This document shows positions 33,320 through 43,742 of a DNA stretch of 64,000 bases, in pieces. Every line of letters begins with the position of its first letter. Within the stretch, counting starts at the first letter, position 1. The stretch covers positions 833,001 to 897,000 of the forward strand of contig JARHVA010002682.1 of assembly GCA_037957365.1 (NCBI GenBank). Direction: 5' to 3'. This DNA comes from Torreya grandis. Lineage: Eukaryota > Streptophyta > Pinopsida > Cupressales > Taxaceae. The position numbers were made by a program, and so were the translations under genes. A model generated the notes under the pieces. That model had not been told where the DNA came from and made no database searches. It was given only the letters and a program-made list of their open reading frames with translations.

Positions 33320-34340
33320 GTTACACCGATAGGTGTTCCCTATAGTGGCATTCGGGGAGGGGCGGGAGTGAAAAGGTGTAATGGCGTGAGTGGGTTGGCA
33401 ATTAATTAATTGGACGCTGACTTAATAAAATAATTTAACATGGGGATGTGTGGAAAAGTGTTATTTGTTATTGTAAAAAATTTATTTACTTTAAAATAAA
33501 AGAATTTATTTATTTTTTATTTGTTATTGTGGTAAATTTTTTTACTTTAAAATAAAAGAATTTATTTATTTATTTACCATGCTGAAATATATAATAAATG
33601 AATTATATTTGTTATTTTGGTAATTTTATTTACTTTAAAATAAAATAATTTATTTATTTATGTACCAACTTGGAATATATGATAGGTGAATTTATTTGTT
33701 ATTATGGTAATTTTATTTACATTAAAATAAAATAATTATTTATTTTATATTTGTTATTGTGGTAATTTTATTTACTTTAAAATAAAAAAAATATTTATTT
33801 ATTTAAATTTATAATTATTTAATTGCATATCCAAAAGCGTGATACAATCACAATCATAATGAGCTTGTTCAATCTACCACTTATTTTATATTAATATTTT
33901 GTTTTTTTTTCCTTATTAATTGAGGAATGTTGGATTTAATATCTAAGAAAATGAAAATGAAATGCTTGATTTCTTTGATATCAAGAAGTGAAAATTTTCT
34001 CGCAACTTTTCATATATTGATTTATGTCAATCTCTTCATGCAATAGATGATATTATCCCTTTAATTTTTAAAAGGACAAATATTTGACATTAAAAATGAA
34101 ATGAAAATATAAAATTAATAATAATTAAAATTATAGTAACTTAAATTTTAAGATAACAAATATTTGACATTAAAAATGATACAATAGAATATAACTAACA
34201 TGCATATCTTAGATAAATCTATATAAAATACACCGATAGATATCATTTTCGAGGCACCTATATCGTATTAAATTGTAAGTGCCTCGAGAATGATATTTAT
34301 CGGTGTATTTTACATAGATTTATTTAAGATATGTATGTTA
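33320..34340. mobile_element. Unclassified 1-kb insertion I in copia F integrase
   Basis: Copia coding is interrupted between GTGTTG (33315-33320) and GTGTTG (34341-34346), which look like a 5-6-bp target duplication. The inserted DNA is very AT-rich with no coding sequence. It has an ACACCGATAGG block at its left end, a tandem array (33465-33810) and a long hairpin at its right end (34195-34341) whose arms repeat ACACCGATA. Ends are not TG...CA and show no ordinary terminal inverted repeat, so I cannot name the class. Confidence 0.6.
33465..33810. repeat. AT-rich tandem array in insertion I
   Basis: Five to six degenerate copies of a unit containing TTTGTTATTGTGGTAATTTT, then ATTTACTTTAAAATAAAA and TTTATTTATT. 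The spacing is irregular, about 55-100 bp. Confidence 0.75.
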
Positions 34341-34341
34341 G
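34195..34341. repeat. Long hairpin 3: about 65-bp arms
   Basis: Arms 34195-34259 and 34277-34341 are inverted copies (about 90% identical) bearing CTAACATGCATATCTTAGAT at the outer end and CGAGGCAC at the inner end, with a 17-bp centre. It could be a foldback element of about 147 bp within insertion I, or its terminal structure. Confidence 0.85.
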
Positions 34342-34600
34342 TGTTGACTAGTCTTGGCCATCAAAGCATGCTCTTTTTCCTCCCATGTATTAATCAATTT
34401 GAAAAGCCCATGTTCCTGAATACCAAATCCAATTGCCTTTTTTCTAAACTTATCAACAATATAACATTTATTATTGCTGAAAATTACATTTAAATTAGGA
34501 TTGTGTTTCAAAATCTCATTGATTGAAAGTAGATACTTTTCCAAACTAGTACCATTGAAGATATTCACGAAGAACAATTTTTTACCTTCTTAGTGATATC
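34341..34600 (-). pseudogene. Copia F pre-integrase region
   Basis: The minus strand reads NLNVIFSNNKCYIVDKFRKK, then GFGIQEHGLFKLIN, the GAG-pre-integrase segment (L..V.FS...C.I.D......G....GLY.L) that precedes copia integrase. The frame runs to KTSQH and is cut by insertion I. Confidence 0.78.
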
Positions 34601-34956
34601 TACAAATCTTTGCCTTCAACCTTATATACCTCTCCTCCACCAAAAATCACAAAGTTAGAAGTAGGTGTATTTGCTACAAAGTCAAAACACCAATCTCTCT
34701 TGTTCGTGAAATGCTTGTTGGCACCAAAATCTATTTACCAAGCAATCTTGTTCACACAATTTCTACTATCTCTAGCCATGGAAACATAAAAATCATAATA
34801 TTTATGTTTTGCAATATTGGTCTGCTTCTTAGGCCCTCGGTTATTTTTCTCATCATTTAACCGTTTTCTATAGAATTTGCTCTTATGACCTAGTTTTCCA
34901 CTATCTTTTTGCTTAACAAACTTGATATTGCCCTTGAAGTTTATTGCCAAAGCCAT
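34601..34956 (-). pseudogene. Copia F gag C-terminus and protease
   Basis: The 73-codon piece 34735-34956 contains SGKLGHKSKFYRKRL, a nucleocapsid knuckle that has lost most of its Cys residues, and ends in W. After a stop the next piece reads IDFGANKHFTNKRDWCFDF, the copia protease DSGA..H.. motif with Ser changed to Phe, then FVIFGGGEVYKVEGKD. The protease is therefore inactive. Confidence 0.78.
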
Positions 34957-34972
34957 CTCTAAACCTGCAGTC

Positions 34973-35572
34973 TTACAACCACTGCCAAATTATTTTTTCC
35001 TCGTCTTGTTGCAATAGTTTAGTGCTAAACTCTTTAAACTTTAAGTTAACATCAATAGCAATAATATTTAGGGTTTCAATAAAATATCCAAATGAAGTTG
35101 GTAAGCTCTTCAAAGTGATTGTCACCATATTTTCTTCTTCTATCTTTTGCCCAATGGTATTCAATTGTTCTTTGATATCAGTGATTTTTACCAAATGATT
35201 TTGTAAAGAATCACTTTCATCTATTTTAATAGAAAATAATATATTCTTAAGGAAGAAGGCCCTACCTTTTTTGAAGATTTCATGCAACTCTTTCAACTGC
35301 TTCCAAATGCATGGCATGTTATTGTCAATTTGTATTTCTGGTAACATTTTGTCAATTACAAATAGCTTTATTAGCATCATTGCTTCTCTATTCTGCTCAT
35401 CGAACTTGTCCTCGTCTTTTCCTATTGTTGCAAGTAGGGTTTTCGTCCCCAAAACAAGCTGATTTAAGCATTTTATTTCAAAAATGGTTAACATTCGTTG
35501 TTTTTGGGTATTATAGTTCTTCCCAAAAAACTTTTGGTTACCCTCCAACATTATATGGGATAAATTAGCCAT
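34973..35572 (-). pseudogene. Copia F gag (UBN2-type capsid)
   Basis: The longest surviving copia frame, 199 codons from MANLSHIMLEGNQKFFGKNY. It shows QRMLTIFEIKCLNQLVLG, AMMLIKLFVIDKMLPEIQ, WKQLKELHEIF, ILFSIKIDESDSLQNHLVKI and TITLKSLPTSFGYFIETLN, the order of a UBN2 gag domain (W..L...Y......L...L..L....S......F......L...G). It ends near the stop preceding the knuckle piece. The N-terminal W of the usual NY..W motif is altered. It would form the virus-like particle shell. Confidence 0.82.
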
Positions 35573-36060
35573 GTTTTTTTTTTAAAAATGTGCTAATAAG
35601 AATGCTGAAATAGAGAAATACAGCTACAAATATGCTTTTTCCTCCCTCAAACTACAAATATTGGAATAAAAAAAAAAGAGAAATACCAGCCCAAAAGTGC
35701 TGATTTTGCTGAAAACCTTGAAAAATGCAGAAAACCTGCAATTTGGATTTTTCTAAGAAACCTAAAGTCACTAGTCAATATAGTTTCATACTAATTTTTA
35801 CTTTTTGTTTGATTCTCTTATTTGTTCACAATTTAGTACTTTTTTGTACAATTTTGTATGGTGAAAATCTTAATCTCTCTTTGTAAAAAAAACTTAGCTA
35901 TAAATTTAAAAAAATGGATCTCAACCAAGAAAAAAACAAGCGTAGCTTTCTTTGCTTGGAAGCCCCTTCGGTTTTTTGGTGTATCGTAAGCAGCCCCGCT
36001 CTGTTATTGATTTGAGCAGTCCCTAGGCCTTCAACTGCTACTTCCCGGATTTGCACCTTG
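35573..36060 (-). other. Copia F leader region
   Basis: Untranslated stretch between the gag start and the primer site, AT-rich, with poly-A/T runs and no ORF of note. Confidence 0.5.
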
Positions 36061-36072
36061 GCTCTAATACCA
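36061..36072 (-). other. Copia F primer binding site (initiator-Met tRNA)
   Basis: The minus strand reads TGGTATTAGAGC directly inside the 5' LTR, one mismatch from the plant initiator-Met primer site TGGTATCAGAGC. Confidence 0.75.
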
Positions 36073-36345
36073 TATTACGAAAACCAAACACCAAGAAACC
36101 AAGTAGGTACACAAAAGAGAACTTGAACGAGTGAAGTACTTTTGGATTATTTATTGAAAGAGCAACTGTAAAATCTATAACTTAAATCTTAATACAAGGG
36201 TGACACAAACTCTATCCCTAAATGACTTAAGTGGACATTAAGCCATGCTTACATTATTTGATAAAGCAAACTAACGTCATAAAGTAACTTTATTACTAAA
36301 CCTATCAACAAAACTAGTATGACTATTATACGTGTACTTGGAACA
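36073..36345 (-). repeat. 5' LTR of copia F
   Basis: Starts TATTACGAAAA and aligns with 15001-15278 to about 36330. The last bases (TTGGAACA) diverge from the partner's ATCTAACA, so the right edge is uncertain. Both LTRs begin TA rather than TG. Confidence 0.6.
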
Positions 36346-36643
36346 ATGAGAGAACTAAGCTTAGCCAAATAGCAAAGTACTAGACAAATTCTTAGTCCCT
36401 TCTTGGTTGGACAATAACCTCCCCTCTAGAGTTTGATATTTTGAAGGTACCGTGCTTTGATCGCCTACCTATCTCCTTGTATATTCAAAGTGATTAGCTT
36501 CCTAAAAACCTTTTCAAATTTGAATTGATGTAGCTTAGAGATGAAAATTTAAAGTTTCTAATGAAAGTGGTGAAATGGGCCTATTTGAGTAAAAGTGCCC
36601 AATTTTTTTAATCCAGCCACCACACTAAAGTTTATCAAATCCA
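36346..36643. other. No recognised feature
   Basis: Flank between copia F and element D. Neither strand shows coding similarity. It ends in ATCCA, the left target duplication of D. Confidence 0.4.
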
Positions 36644-36963
36644 TGTTGTGCTCCTATACACAATATTTATTTTTTAGTTAGCTTGGAGAGCTGACTAATC
36701 ATTTAATATATTATTATATGGTTTATGATTAATATTTATACCTTAGGGTATAACTAATCTAAGGTCATATCAATCATATGCCCTCTTGTTATGTATTATT
36801 CTTTATATTGGTAGTAGTGTGCTTCGAGATCTCCATTGAAGAGCAGTGTGCTCCAAGATCTCTATTGGGGTATTGTATGCTCCTACCATCAATATCTTCA
36901 TATGTTCTATTGTTTATGCGATTTGTCATCTTTTATTGCATTTGTGTGGTTTGGAGCACAATA
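36644..36963 (+). repeat. 5' LTR of element D
   Basis: 320 bp. It contains an extra copy of a roughly 30-bp GTGTGCTCCAAGATCTC-type unit relative to the 3' LTR, which explains most of the length difference. It ends GGAGCACAATA, with one C-to-T change at the terminus. Confidence 0.8.
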
Positions 36964-37436
36964 TTGGCATTAAAGACTAAACTATCCCGACCCCAATCGT
37001 TAAAGAAAAATTGCAGATTATCATTACAGATTTGAAGAAAATAATTCCTTTGAAACATTAATAGGCAGCTACAACAATATTCATCGGATTCTTAGATAGG
37101 AATAGGAAGACATAAGAGTTTGTGACATGCCCATATTATGTCTTCAACACATCTTTTGTTCCTGCCTCAGTGTTGTTTTACTTTGTTTGATCTATTCTCC
37201 ATGCCCACTTGCCTTCTACCATTCACCGACTACATTTTTTTCTACCCCTTTGACTTGGTGGGCACCATCTTGTTTCTTTTTACAATGCTTCATGCATTCT
37301 CTCTCCCCTACTTCACCTATGTGCAATCTCTGTACACTCTTCCTCATGGCTACATTGTCATATGTCTCCACAGGGTCTCATCTCACTTCTTGCCTTATGC
37401 CCTCCGCAACTTGCACGTGCATATTTGAACAATAGA
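36964..37436 (+). other. Element D 5' internal region
   Basis: Untranslated sequence after the 5' LTR. TTGGCATTAAAGAC at the LTR edge occupies the primer-site position but matches no tRNA I know. The Cys/Phe/Leu-rich frames at 37127-37435 come from a CT-rich tract and look spurious. Confidence 0.4.
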
Positions 37437-37990
37437 TATTAGAATATTAGGTCAAAAAGTAGCTTAGTGCTAGGTTAGTTTTTATTAAAGTTTATTTCTA
37501 TTGTAGATAATAGTTTAGGATTACAATATAAGTACTTTATTTTGATTTAGGTTAATATTAATTCAGAATCAATCAACCTTAGATTTAATTAAGATTAGGT
37601 TTAATTTAGTTTAGAATTCAATTAAAATTAGATTGGAAATAATTAATTAGTAAATTTATTAGTTTATTTAGATTAGGTTTATAATTAGTTTGTTAAGAAG
37701 AATTCATTAATTAGGAAATTAATTAGTTAATTGTTCATTCGTTAATTAAGTTAATTAGACGATTTAGCGATTAGGTAAATTTAATAATTTAAGAGTTAAA
37801 TTTACATTAGAAAGTGGTTAATTCATTTGTCAGATTAATTAATTTAGATTAGCAAACCACGATATTAACCATTTGGATTAAGATTAGTTTTACTAGGAAA
37901 AATAGTTAATTAAATAACCAACTTAAATCAATTTGATTAATTAGTTAAATAATCTATTGATTAATCAAAATCGAAAAACATATTAGGTCT
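37437..37990. repeat. TTAATTA-rich low-complexity tract
   Basis: About 550 bp built from AATTAATTAG, TTAGATTAGG and TTTAATTA-type words on both strands, with no ORF. It lies in the leader of element D before the first Met codons. Confidence 0.7.
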
Positions 37991-38029
37991 AACTTGGGCC
38001 AATAAGCCAATTAGTTCCTTGCAGGGGCT

Positions 38030-38197
38030 ATGGTGTTCACCAGAATGGCACATAAAGAAAATATGACCCCTAAGAAGGATTAAACAAGCTCAAGGGAGAA
38101 CTCGACAAAGCCATGTGATCAAGAGTCATTTGAAGGCATGATGAATGAAATACAACTGGCAAGGGAAGTTTATCCAAAATTGTTTGGTCAATATAAA
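38030..38197 (+). pseudogene. Element D ORF start (gag position), broken
   Basis: Begins MVFTRMAHKENMTPKKD at the gag position, followed by a TAA, then SRENSTKPCDQESFEGMM and a run ending YPKLFGQY. Element A interrupts here; protein-like sequence resumes at 46303 (RYKKANENIEEIRVG). The product is short and highly charged, not a recognised gag fold. Confidence 0.4.
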
Positions 38198-39407
38198 TGT
38201 AATGTCTCCAAATTAGGACAATGATGAAAAAAGAGGGTTTTTCCAACAAACCCTTAACAAACCCAAACCAAACTGAATTTTGAAAACTTAAAACCAACCA
38301 ACCCTAGTTGGAAAAATTATAGGATATCCAAGCAAAAGCACATCCAAAATAACTCCACAATTAACTGAAAATTATTAGAGAATAAAGTAACTTTTTTGGA
38401 TCAAATAAATTGACGAAGACGCTGATAATACCCTCTATAAATAATTTGATTTTTACTTGAATGTACAACTGGGTTTTTCAACCCTCAAACACCTCAAAAA
38501 GCTTCACAAGTAGGTTGCCACACCTCAAAAAAATAGTAAGAATAATTTTGAAAATTGTTCTTTGTAATTTGCCCACCAATTCACCTTTTGGGACTCTTCA
38601 ATCAAGTCGCCCAATCGCCAAAAATATTATAATAAATTATGGAATATTTTAGGGCCTAGAATGTCCTTTCACGCATCCAAAATGATCCACACAAATCACC
38701 AAATGACTGAAATGAATTATAAAAATTACCTCAACCTTATATAAGGGTTCCAAAGACCAATTTGACCTCTTGTGAGGGGTTGCCACCATTGAAATGGCTT
38801 CAAACTTGTCCTAGGGCTCCTCCATCGAGTTTGCCACTTGCAATTTGAAGATTTATAACTTTGCGAAGGATTGTACCAATTCCTTGATGAAGGTGGTGTC
38901 CAAAGACACCTTTGTAGAACCTCTTACATACACTTATGCACAATTATGGCATAATTATAGCCCTTGAATAGAACTGCCCTGATAGAAGAATGGAGGTTTT
39001 CGTCCCCAAACTCTTTGGTGCACTTGAAGGTTTTTGTCCTCAAGTCACTTGTTCAAGCTTGACATATTTGCACAAGATTTCCAATATCAAAGTTGCATAA
39101 CCTTCACAAAAGAGTCCTCCCTTACCTTTTATATTCCTCCTCCAATTGCGCGCTGCCCAAAATTAGAAAGGGAGAGTTACTTTTTCTTTTTCTTATAAAA
39201 AAAGATATATTACAAGCTTCCTTATAATAGCACTATAAAGTGACCTTTTTAAAAAAGGTCCCAAAATTAGATAATAAAGTGCTTTTACAAAATATAGCCT
39301 TGAAGCTCACCAATGTCCCTTTTGTTGCTTTAGAATACCTTAGCTCTTGGGAACGCACAAGCTAAGGGTCTTATCCCAAGGATTTTCTTGAAAAGGGGGA
39401 CATTACA
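38198..39407 (-). repeat. 3' LTR of element A
   Basis: 1210 bp from TGTAATGTCTCC to GGGGGACATTACA. On its inner side the minus strand reads GAAAAGGGCAGAC, a plausible polypurine tract. Contains GGTTTTCGTCCCCAAACTC, the module shared with the LTRs of B, G and H. Confidence 0.88.
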
Positions 39408-39442
39408 GTCTGCCCTTTTCAAAATCGCTTGCCCACAAATAA

Positions 39443-39865
39443 TTATAAATTGGGATGTTGAAGGATGGCTGCCCCTTCCCAAGTTGCATCTTTCATAGGC
39501 ATGTTCTTCCATTGTACCAAGTATTCCATGATAGTGCGATTGCAGAGTTTCTTCTCACGAACCTCAAGTATAGTTTAGGGAACCAAAATCAGTTTACCTT
39601 CTTCATCAAGTGGCGGCAATTCAATGAAGGATATGATATGCTTTCCAAGAGCTTTCTTAAGGCAAGAAACATGGAACACATTGTGAATCTTACTCCCTTT
39701 CGGTAGTTCCAGCTCATAAGCCACCTTTCCTACTCTTCTTTGAATTTTACAAGGCCCATAGAAACGTGGCTTAAGCTTTTCTGCTCCACTTTGCTTGAGA
39801 GAAGATTGCTTGTAAGGTTGCATTCTCAAATAGACCATGTCCCCAACCTCAAATCGCCTCTCCAA
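39443..39865 (-). pseudogene. Element A integrase tail and chromodomain
   Basis: Frame 39575-39865 reads VGDMVYLRMQPYKQSSLKQ, YGPCKIQRRVGKVAYELELP and KIHNVFHVSCLKKALG, the integrase C-terminal barrel of chromoviruses. A frameshift then leads into ILEVREKKLCNRTIMEYLVQ, followed by WKNMPMKDATWEGA and a TAA at 39443. This is a chromodomain (EYLV.WK...DATWE) with the aromatic cage residues largely present. It would target integration to modified heterochromatin. Confidence 0.85.
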
Positions 39866-40465
39866 CCTATGTTTATCCGCATAATTTTTTTGTTGATTTT
39901 GAGTTTATTGCAAATTTTTCTTGAGCTTATCCAAAATTTCAAAACTTTGTTGCACCCAATCGGCAGCCCCGGGCACTTTACTATCCCCCAAAACAAGGGT
40001 GAAAAATGAAAGAGCCTAATAACCATACCAAGCCTTGAATGGTGACATACAACTAGACACGTGGTAGGTAGTATTATAACAAAATTCTGCCATGTACAAC
40101 CATCTATTCCACCCTATTTGCTGCCCTGAAATGTAATTCCTCAAGTATTCTTCCACCCATTTATTGACGATTTCGGTTTGCCTATCCATTTGGGGATGAT
40201 AACTAGTGCTTGGAAGCAATTCAGTACTTGTTAGCTTGAAGAGCTCTTACCAAAAGTGGCTCATAAACCGGTTGTCCCTATCACTTATGATGCTTTTGGG
40301 CGATCCATGCAACTTGAATACTTCTTTGAAAATAATTTCTGCTATATAAGGAGCACTATACTTGGTAGGAATTGTAAAAAAATGAGTATATTTTATCAAT
40401 CTATCCACAACAACAAAAATTCCACATTTACCTTGTGACATAAGTAACCTCGTGATGAAGTTCAT
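39866..40465 (-). pseudogene. Element A integrase core
   Basis: The piece 40247-40465 reads MNFITRLLMSQGKCGIFVVV, then DRLIKYTHFFTIPTKYSA and SPKSIISDRDNRFMSHFW. A second piece, 40016-40219, reads SYHPQMDRQTEIVNKWVEEY, followed by FCYNTTYHVSSCMSPFKAWY. The catalytic Asp of the MDFI motif is Asn here, while SDRD and QTEIVN keep the other two acidic residues. The HPQMDGQTE Gly is Arg. Stops separate the pieces. Confidence 0.87.
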
Positions 40466-40477
40466 GGATATGCACTC

Positions 40478-41040
40478 TCATTTTTGATGGGGAATTGGAA
40501 GAGGTTGCAAGAGACCAGCTGAAAATGCAGTCATTCTTTTATTCCTTTGACAAACCATACACTCTCTAACATGGAATAAAACATCTCTTTTTAAACCCTT
40601 CCAAGCGAACCTTTCTCTTACCTTCTTGTATGTTTTGAAATAACCTTGATGGCCTGCCATAGAATCATCATGGACAGCCCTCATAATTTGGTGTTTTAAC
40701 TTGGATAAAAGGGCCAAGAAAATTCTGCCTTTATGCAAAATCAGCTCCTCACTCACCTTGTAATTGTTGTCAATCACCTTGCCTTCCAAAACCACGGGAG
40801 CCCTCTCATCCTTAGCATATTCAACGATAATTACAGCCCTCCAATCAGCTGTTAATTCGCTTAGTGAACACAAATAGGGCCTCTGTGACAAGGCATCAAC
40901 CACCTTATTATTTTTACCTTTTGTATACTCAATGTTGAAATCATAGGATTGAAGTTTGCTCACCCACTTTTGCTGTCTATCATTCAAATCAGATTGTGTG
41001 AGGAAGTATTTGAAGCTATTGTGATTTGTCTTAACTATAA
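40478..41040 (-). pseudogene. Element A RNase H C-terminus and integrase zinc region
   Basis: Frame 40478-40987 begins RQQKWVSKLQSYDFNIEYTK and GKNNKVVDALSQRP, the RNase H end (K..WV..L..YDF.I.Y..GK.N.VADALSR). It continues to AVHDDSMAGHQGYFKTYKKV and FHVRECMVCQRNKRM, the HHCC zinc-binding region of integrase. The frame is separated from the RT frame by stops near 41045. Confidence 0.85.
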
Positions 41041-41053
41041 ATCTTTCACAAAT

Positions 41054-41962
41054 TTAATATTGATGGAATTTGGTCAAAGCATGCATGATAGTCAACATCA
41101 TCTTATCATAAATTGAAAACTTCTTTTCCCCTTCCTTGAGTTTCCTACTCTCAAAATCAATGGGATGTCCTTTTTGCATGAGGACAACCCCTATTCCTTC
41201 TCCCAAAGCATCACATTCCAATGTGAAAGGGTGTGAAAAATGTGGAACAACCAACACAGGGCAAGAACTCATCACTACCTTGAGTCTCTCAAAGGTCTCC
41301 AAAGCGGTTTGAGACCATACAAAGGCACTTTTCCTTGTTAAATTTGTAAAGGGGGCAGCAAGTTGGGAGAAGCCCTTCACAAACCTTCTATAATAACTAC
41401 ATAATCCAAGGAACCCTCTCAAATGTGTCATAGTAGTGGGAGGTGGCCAATCAAGTATGGCTTGAATCTTTTGCTGGTCTAGTTGGATCCCTTGTGCATT
41501 GATCACATGTCCCAAATACAAACTTTTAGAAGTGACAAACTCACATTTGGATTTCTTTGCAAAGAGGGTTTGCTTCTCTAACATTCCCAAAACAATATCC
41601 AAATGGTGCAAGTGTTTCTCCCAAGTCTTGCTATGCACCAATATGTCATCAAAGAACACTAGCACAAATTTCCTTAGATGTTGCTTGAAGACGTGGTTCT
41701 TGCAAGATTGAAATGTAGGAGGAGCATTAGTGAGTCCAAAAGGCATGACCAAAAACTCATAATGCCCATAGTAACAATGAAAAGTTGTTTTTTGCACATC
41801 TTTCTCCCTCACACAAATTTGGTGATAATTGGTCTTCAAGTCTATTTTGGAGAAGTAAACTACTCCATGAAGCTCATCAATAAGTTCATCAATCCTAGGC
41901 ATATGATACCTATCTTTGATGGTCTTCTTGTTCAACAATTTATAATTAATACACACCCTCAT
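41054..41962 (-). pseudogene. Element A reverse transcriptase and RNase H N-terminus
   Basis: 302 uninterrupted codons from MRVCINYKLLNKKTIKDRYH. Motifs in order: DELIDELHGVVYFSKIDLKT (first palm Asp), FLVMPFGLTNAPPTFQ, VLVFFDDILVHSKTWEKHL (YxDD as FFDD, both Asp present), LYLGHVINAQGIQLDQQKIQ, then LRGFLGLCSYYRRFVKGFSQ. RNase H starts with TLECDALGEGIGVVLMQKGH, where the usual TDAS is CDAL. The expected start lies further up in the protease frame, broken by a stop at about 41965. Confidence 0.9.
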
Positions 41963-41965
41963 GGT

Positions 41966-42732
41966 TCAATCCTTCTTCACAAGCACTACTGAAGAAGCAA
42001 AAGTGCTAGAACTTGGTCTTATGTGCCCCATCTCAAGTAACTCTTGGATAGCCTTCTCAATTTCCTCTTTGTGGATTTGTGGGTGGTAGTAGGGTGTAGT
42101 GGTCACTGCTCTTGTGCCTTCCTCAAATTCAATTATATGTTCAAATCCCCTATCCGGGGGCAGGCCATGCAGTATGTCGCCAAACACTGTCTCATGTTTA
42201 TCTAGGATGGCTTGAACATCCTTGTGGTGCAATTGTTGTTTCAAATCGGACCTTGTATTATGCATCAATAACTCCGCTGTCCAAGTAATCTGCCCTTTAT
42301 TAAAAGCTTGTTCCATCATTTTTGAAGTCGCTAACATAGGTGTTCCATTGCTTAGACCATGGAGAACAATTTCCTTGTTGGCTGCCATAAATTTCAGTTC
42401 TGATTTTTGCAAGTTATGAGTGTATTCGCCAAGGGATTGGAACCATTGGGCTCCAAGCACCACATCTAACTCATCATGATCAATCACAATGAATTTTCCT
42501 TCAAAGGTGTATTCGCCCAAGGTTAGTTTTCACCCCATAGTGCTGGAAATGCATGAGATGGAGGAGCCATCCCCCACAGTTACCTTAGATCCCTCATTTG
42601 CTTCAGTGGGCAGCTTATGTCTTGCAACAATTTTGGCATTTATAAAATTGTGAGTGGCTCCATTGTCCATTGACACAATTACCCTTTTGCCACTAATTGT
42701 TCCCTTCACATGGAAACTATGGCGTCTATTGG
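41966..42732 (-). pseudogene. Element A aspartic protease and RT fingers start
   Basis: The protease begins near 42720 with RRHSFHVKGTISGKRVIVSM and DNGATHNFINAKI, where the catalytic DSGA is DNGA. After a TGA it continues LGEYTFEGKFIVIDHDELDV, then VVLGAQWFQSLGEYTHN. The same frame passes into the RT fingers, YYHPQIHKEEIEKAIQELLE, then MGHIRPSSSTFASSVVLVKK. The protease region aligns by eye with that of element B. Confidence 0.85.
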
Positions 42733-43640
42733 TGCTTTATAGGGTAGCAATCACCTCTTCACTTGTCACATGTTGGCTGTCCACTTCCTTTTGACGCATT
42801 TGCCCTTTGTTTTCAATTTGGTTTACTTTCATGTACTCATTTCCTTGCTCCCAATTTTCAGATTGTTCTTTCTTAGATGGCTGCCCCTTTATGCCCTTTT
42901 TGCATGCCTTTGACTCTTTTGAATTTTCTGCCTTTAATCTCAGCTGATTGATTATTTCTTTGGGTCCCTTATTGGCCAATTTTTGATGCTCATTCATCAA
43001 GGACTCTTCATTAGGTGGCTGACCTTCAAAATCAGCCTCACTTACCATTGATTTTTCTGAATTTTCCGAGTTATTTTTAAGCTATTCACACCTCACAAAG
43101 GAGCTTTGTTTGACTGATTTTTGGTTATTGGCAAGCTTGTGGAGTCGTTGTCCCTTGTACAATTGAAAATTAGGTTTTGTTATTTGCTTTAATGGCTGCC
43201 TTTCACCCGATTAGAGTTCTTTGTTATATGCCCTTATTGATTTAGGAATGGGTGGTTCCCTCTTCCTTTCGAACTTATCAATTATCTCTTCCAACAATTC
43301 TTCATGAATTGTGCTATGCCTTTGTGTCACCCTTTCATGATGCCACCATTCATGGGCAACCCCATCCAAATATTGGATAACAAAAATTAGTGCCTCTTTT
43401 TGACCTCTAGGCCTCAAGTCAAGATACTCGATCATCATATCAACCCAAACTCTTACCGGAATATTTGGGTCACCATCAAAAGTTGAAAGAACTATCTTCC
43501 TCAAATCATCCTGCGTATCCATGTACCCATGGTGCCTCTTACTATACCTTAAACCTAGCCAAACTTTGAAACTCCTTCCCCTATGGTATTTAGGTGCAAG
43601 AGTAAAACACTCATCATAATCCTCCATAAGATCTCAATGA
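42733..43640 (-). pseudogene. Element A gag
   Basis: The piece 43211-43627 contains STFDGDPNIPVRVWVDMMIE, then YLDGVAHEWWHHERVTQRHS, the Retrotrans_gag pattern (F.G......W......Y....A..WW). After a stop, 42737-43048 is a Lys/Glu/Gln-rich linker without a recognisable Cys-His knuckle. The frame starts near MEDYDECFTLAPKYHRG, although gag probably began upstream in the stop-containing stretch up to 43740. Confidence 0.82.
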
Positions 43641-43742
43641 ACCAAGGGCTGGTCCTCATGATCTTGGGCTTGTGTAATACCTTTCATCCTTCCCTGTTCT
43701 TGTTTGATATAGACCCTGAATCCCACAAATAGCCAAGATATG

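Larger units (their letters stand above)
15001..36345 (-). mobile_element. Ty1/copia element F, split by four later insertions
   Basis: A minus-strand copia element spans from its 3' LTR (15001-15278) to its 5' LTR (from 36073). Reading down from 36072 the order is primer site, gag, protease, integrase, RT, RNase H, 3' LTR. It is interrupted by I (33320-34340), G (29690-32445), H (27727-28866) and E (15495-26935). In each case coding resumes on the far side. Subtracting the insertions and their target duplications leaves about 4.97 kb, the usual size of a plant copia element. All genes are broken. The element's own target duplication could not be identified. Confidence 0.8.

Noticed and set aside
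37127..37435. 102-codon and 96-codon Cys/Phe-rich ORFs
   Set aside because: CT-rich leader of element D; overlapping frames equally open, no signal of a secreted Cys-rich peptide gene.
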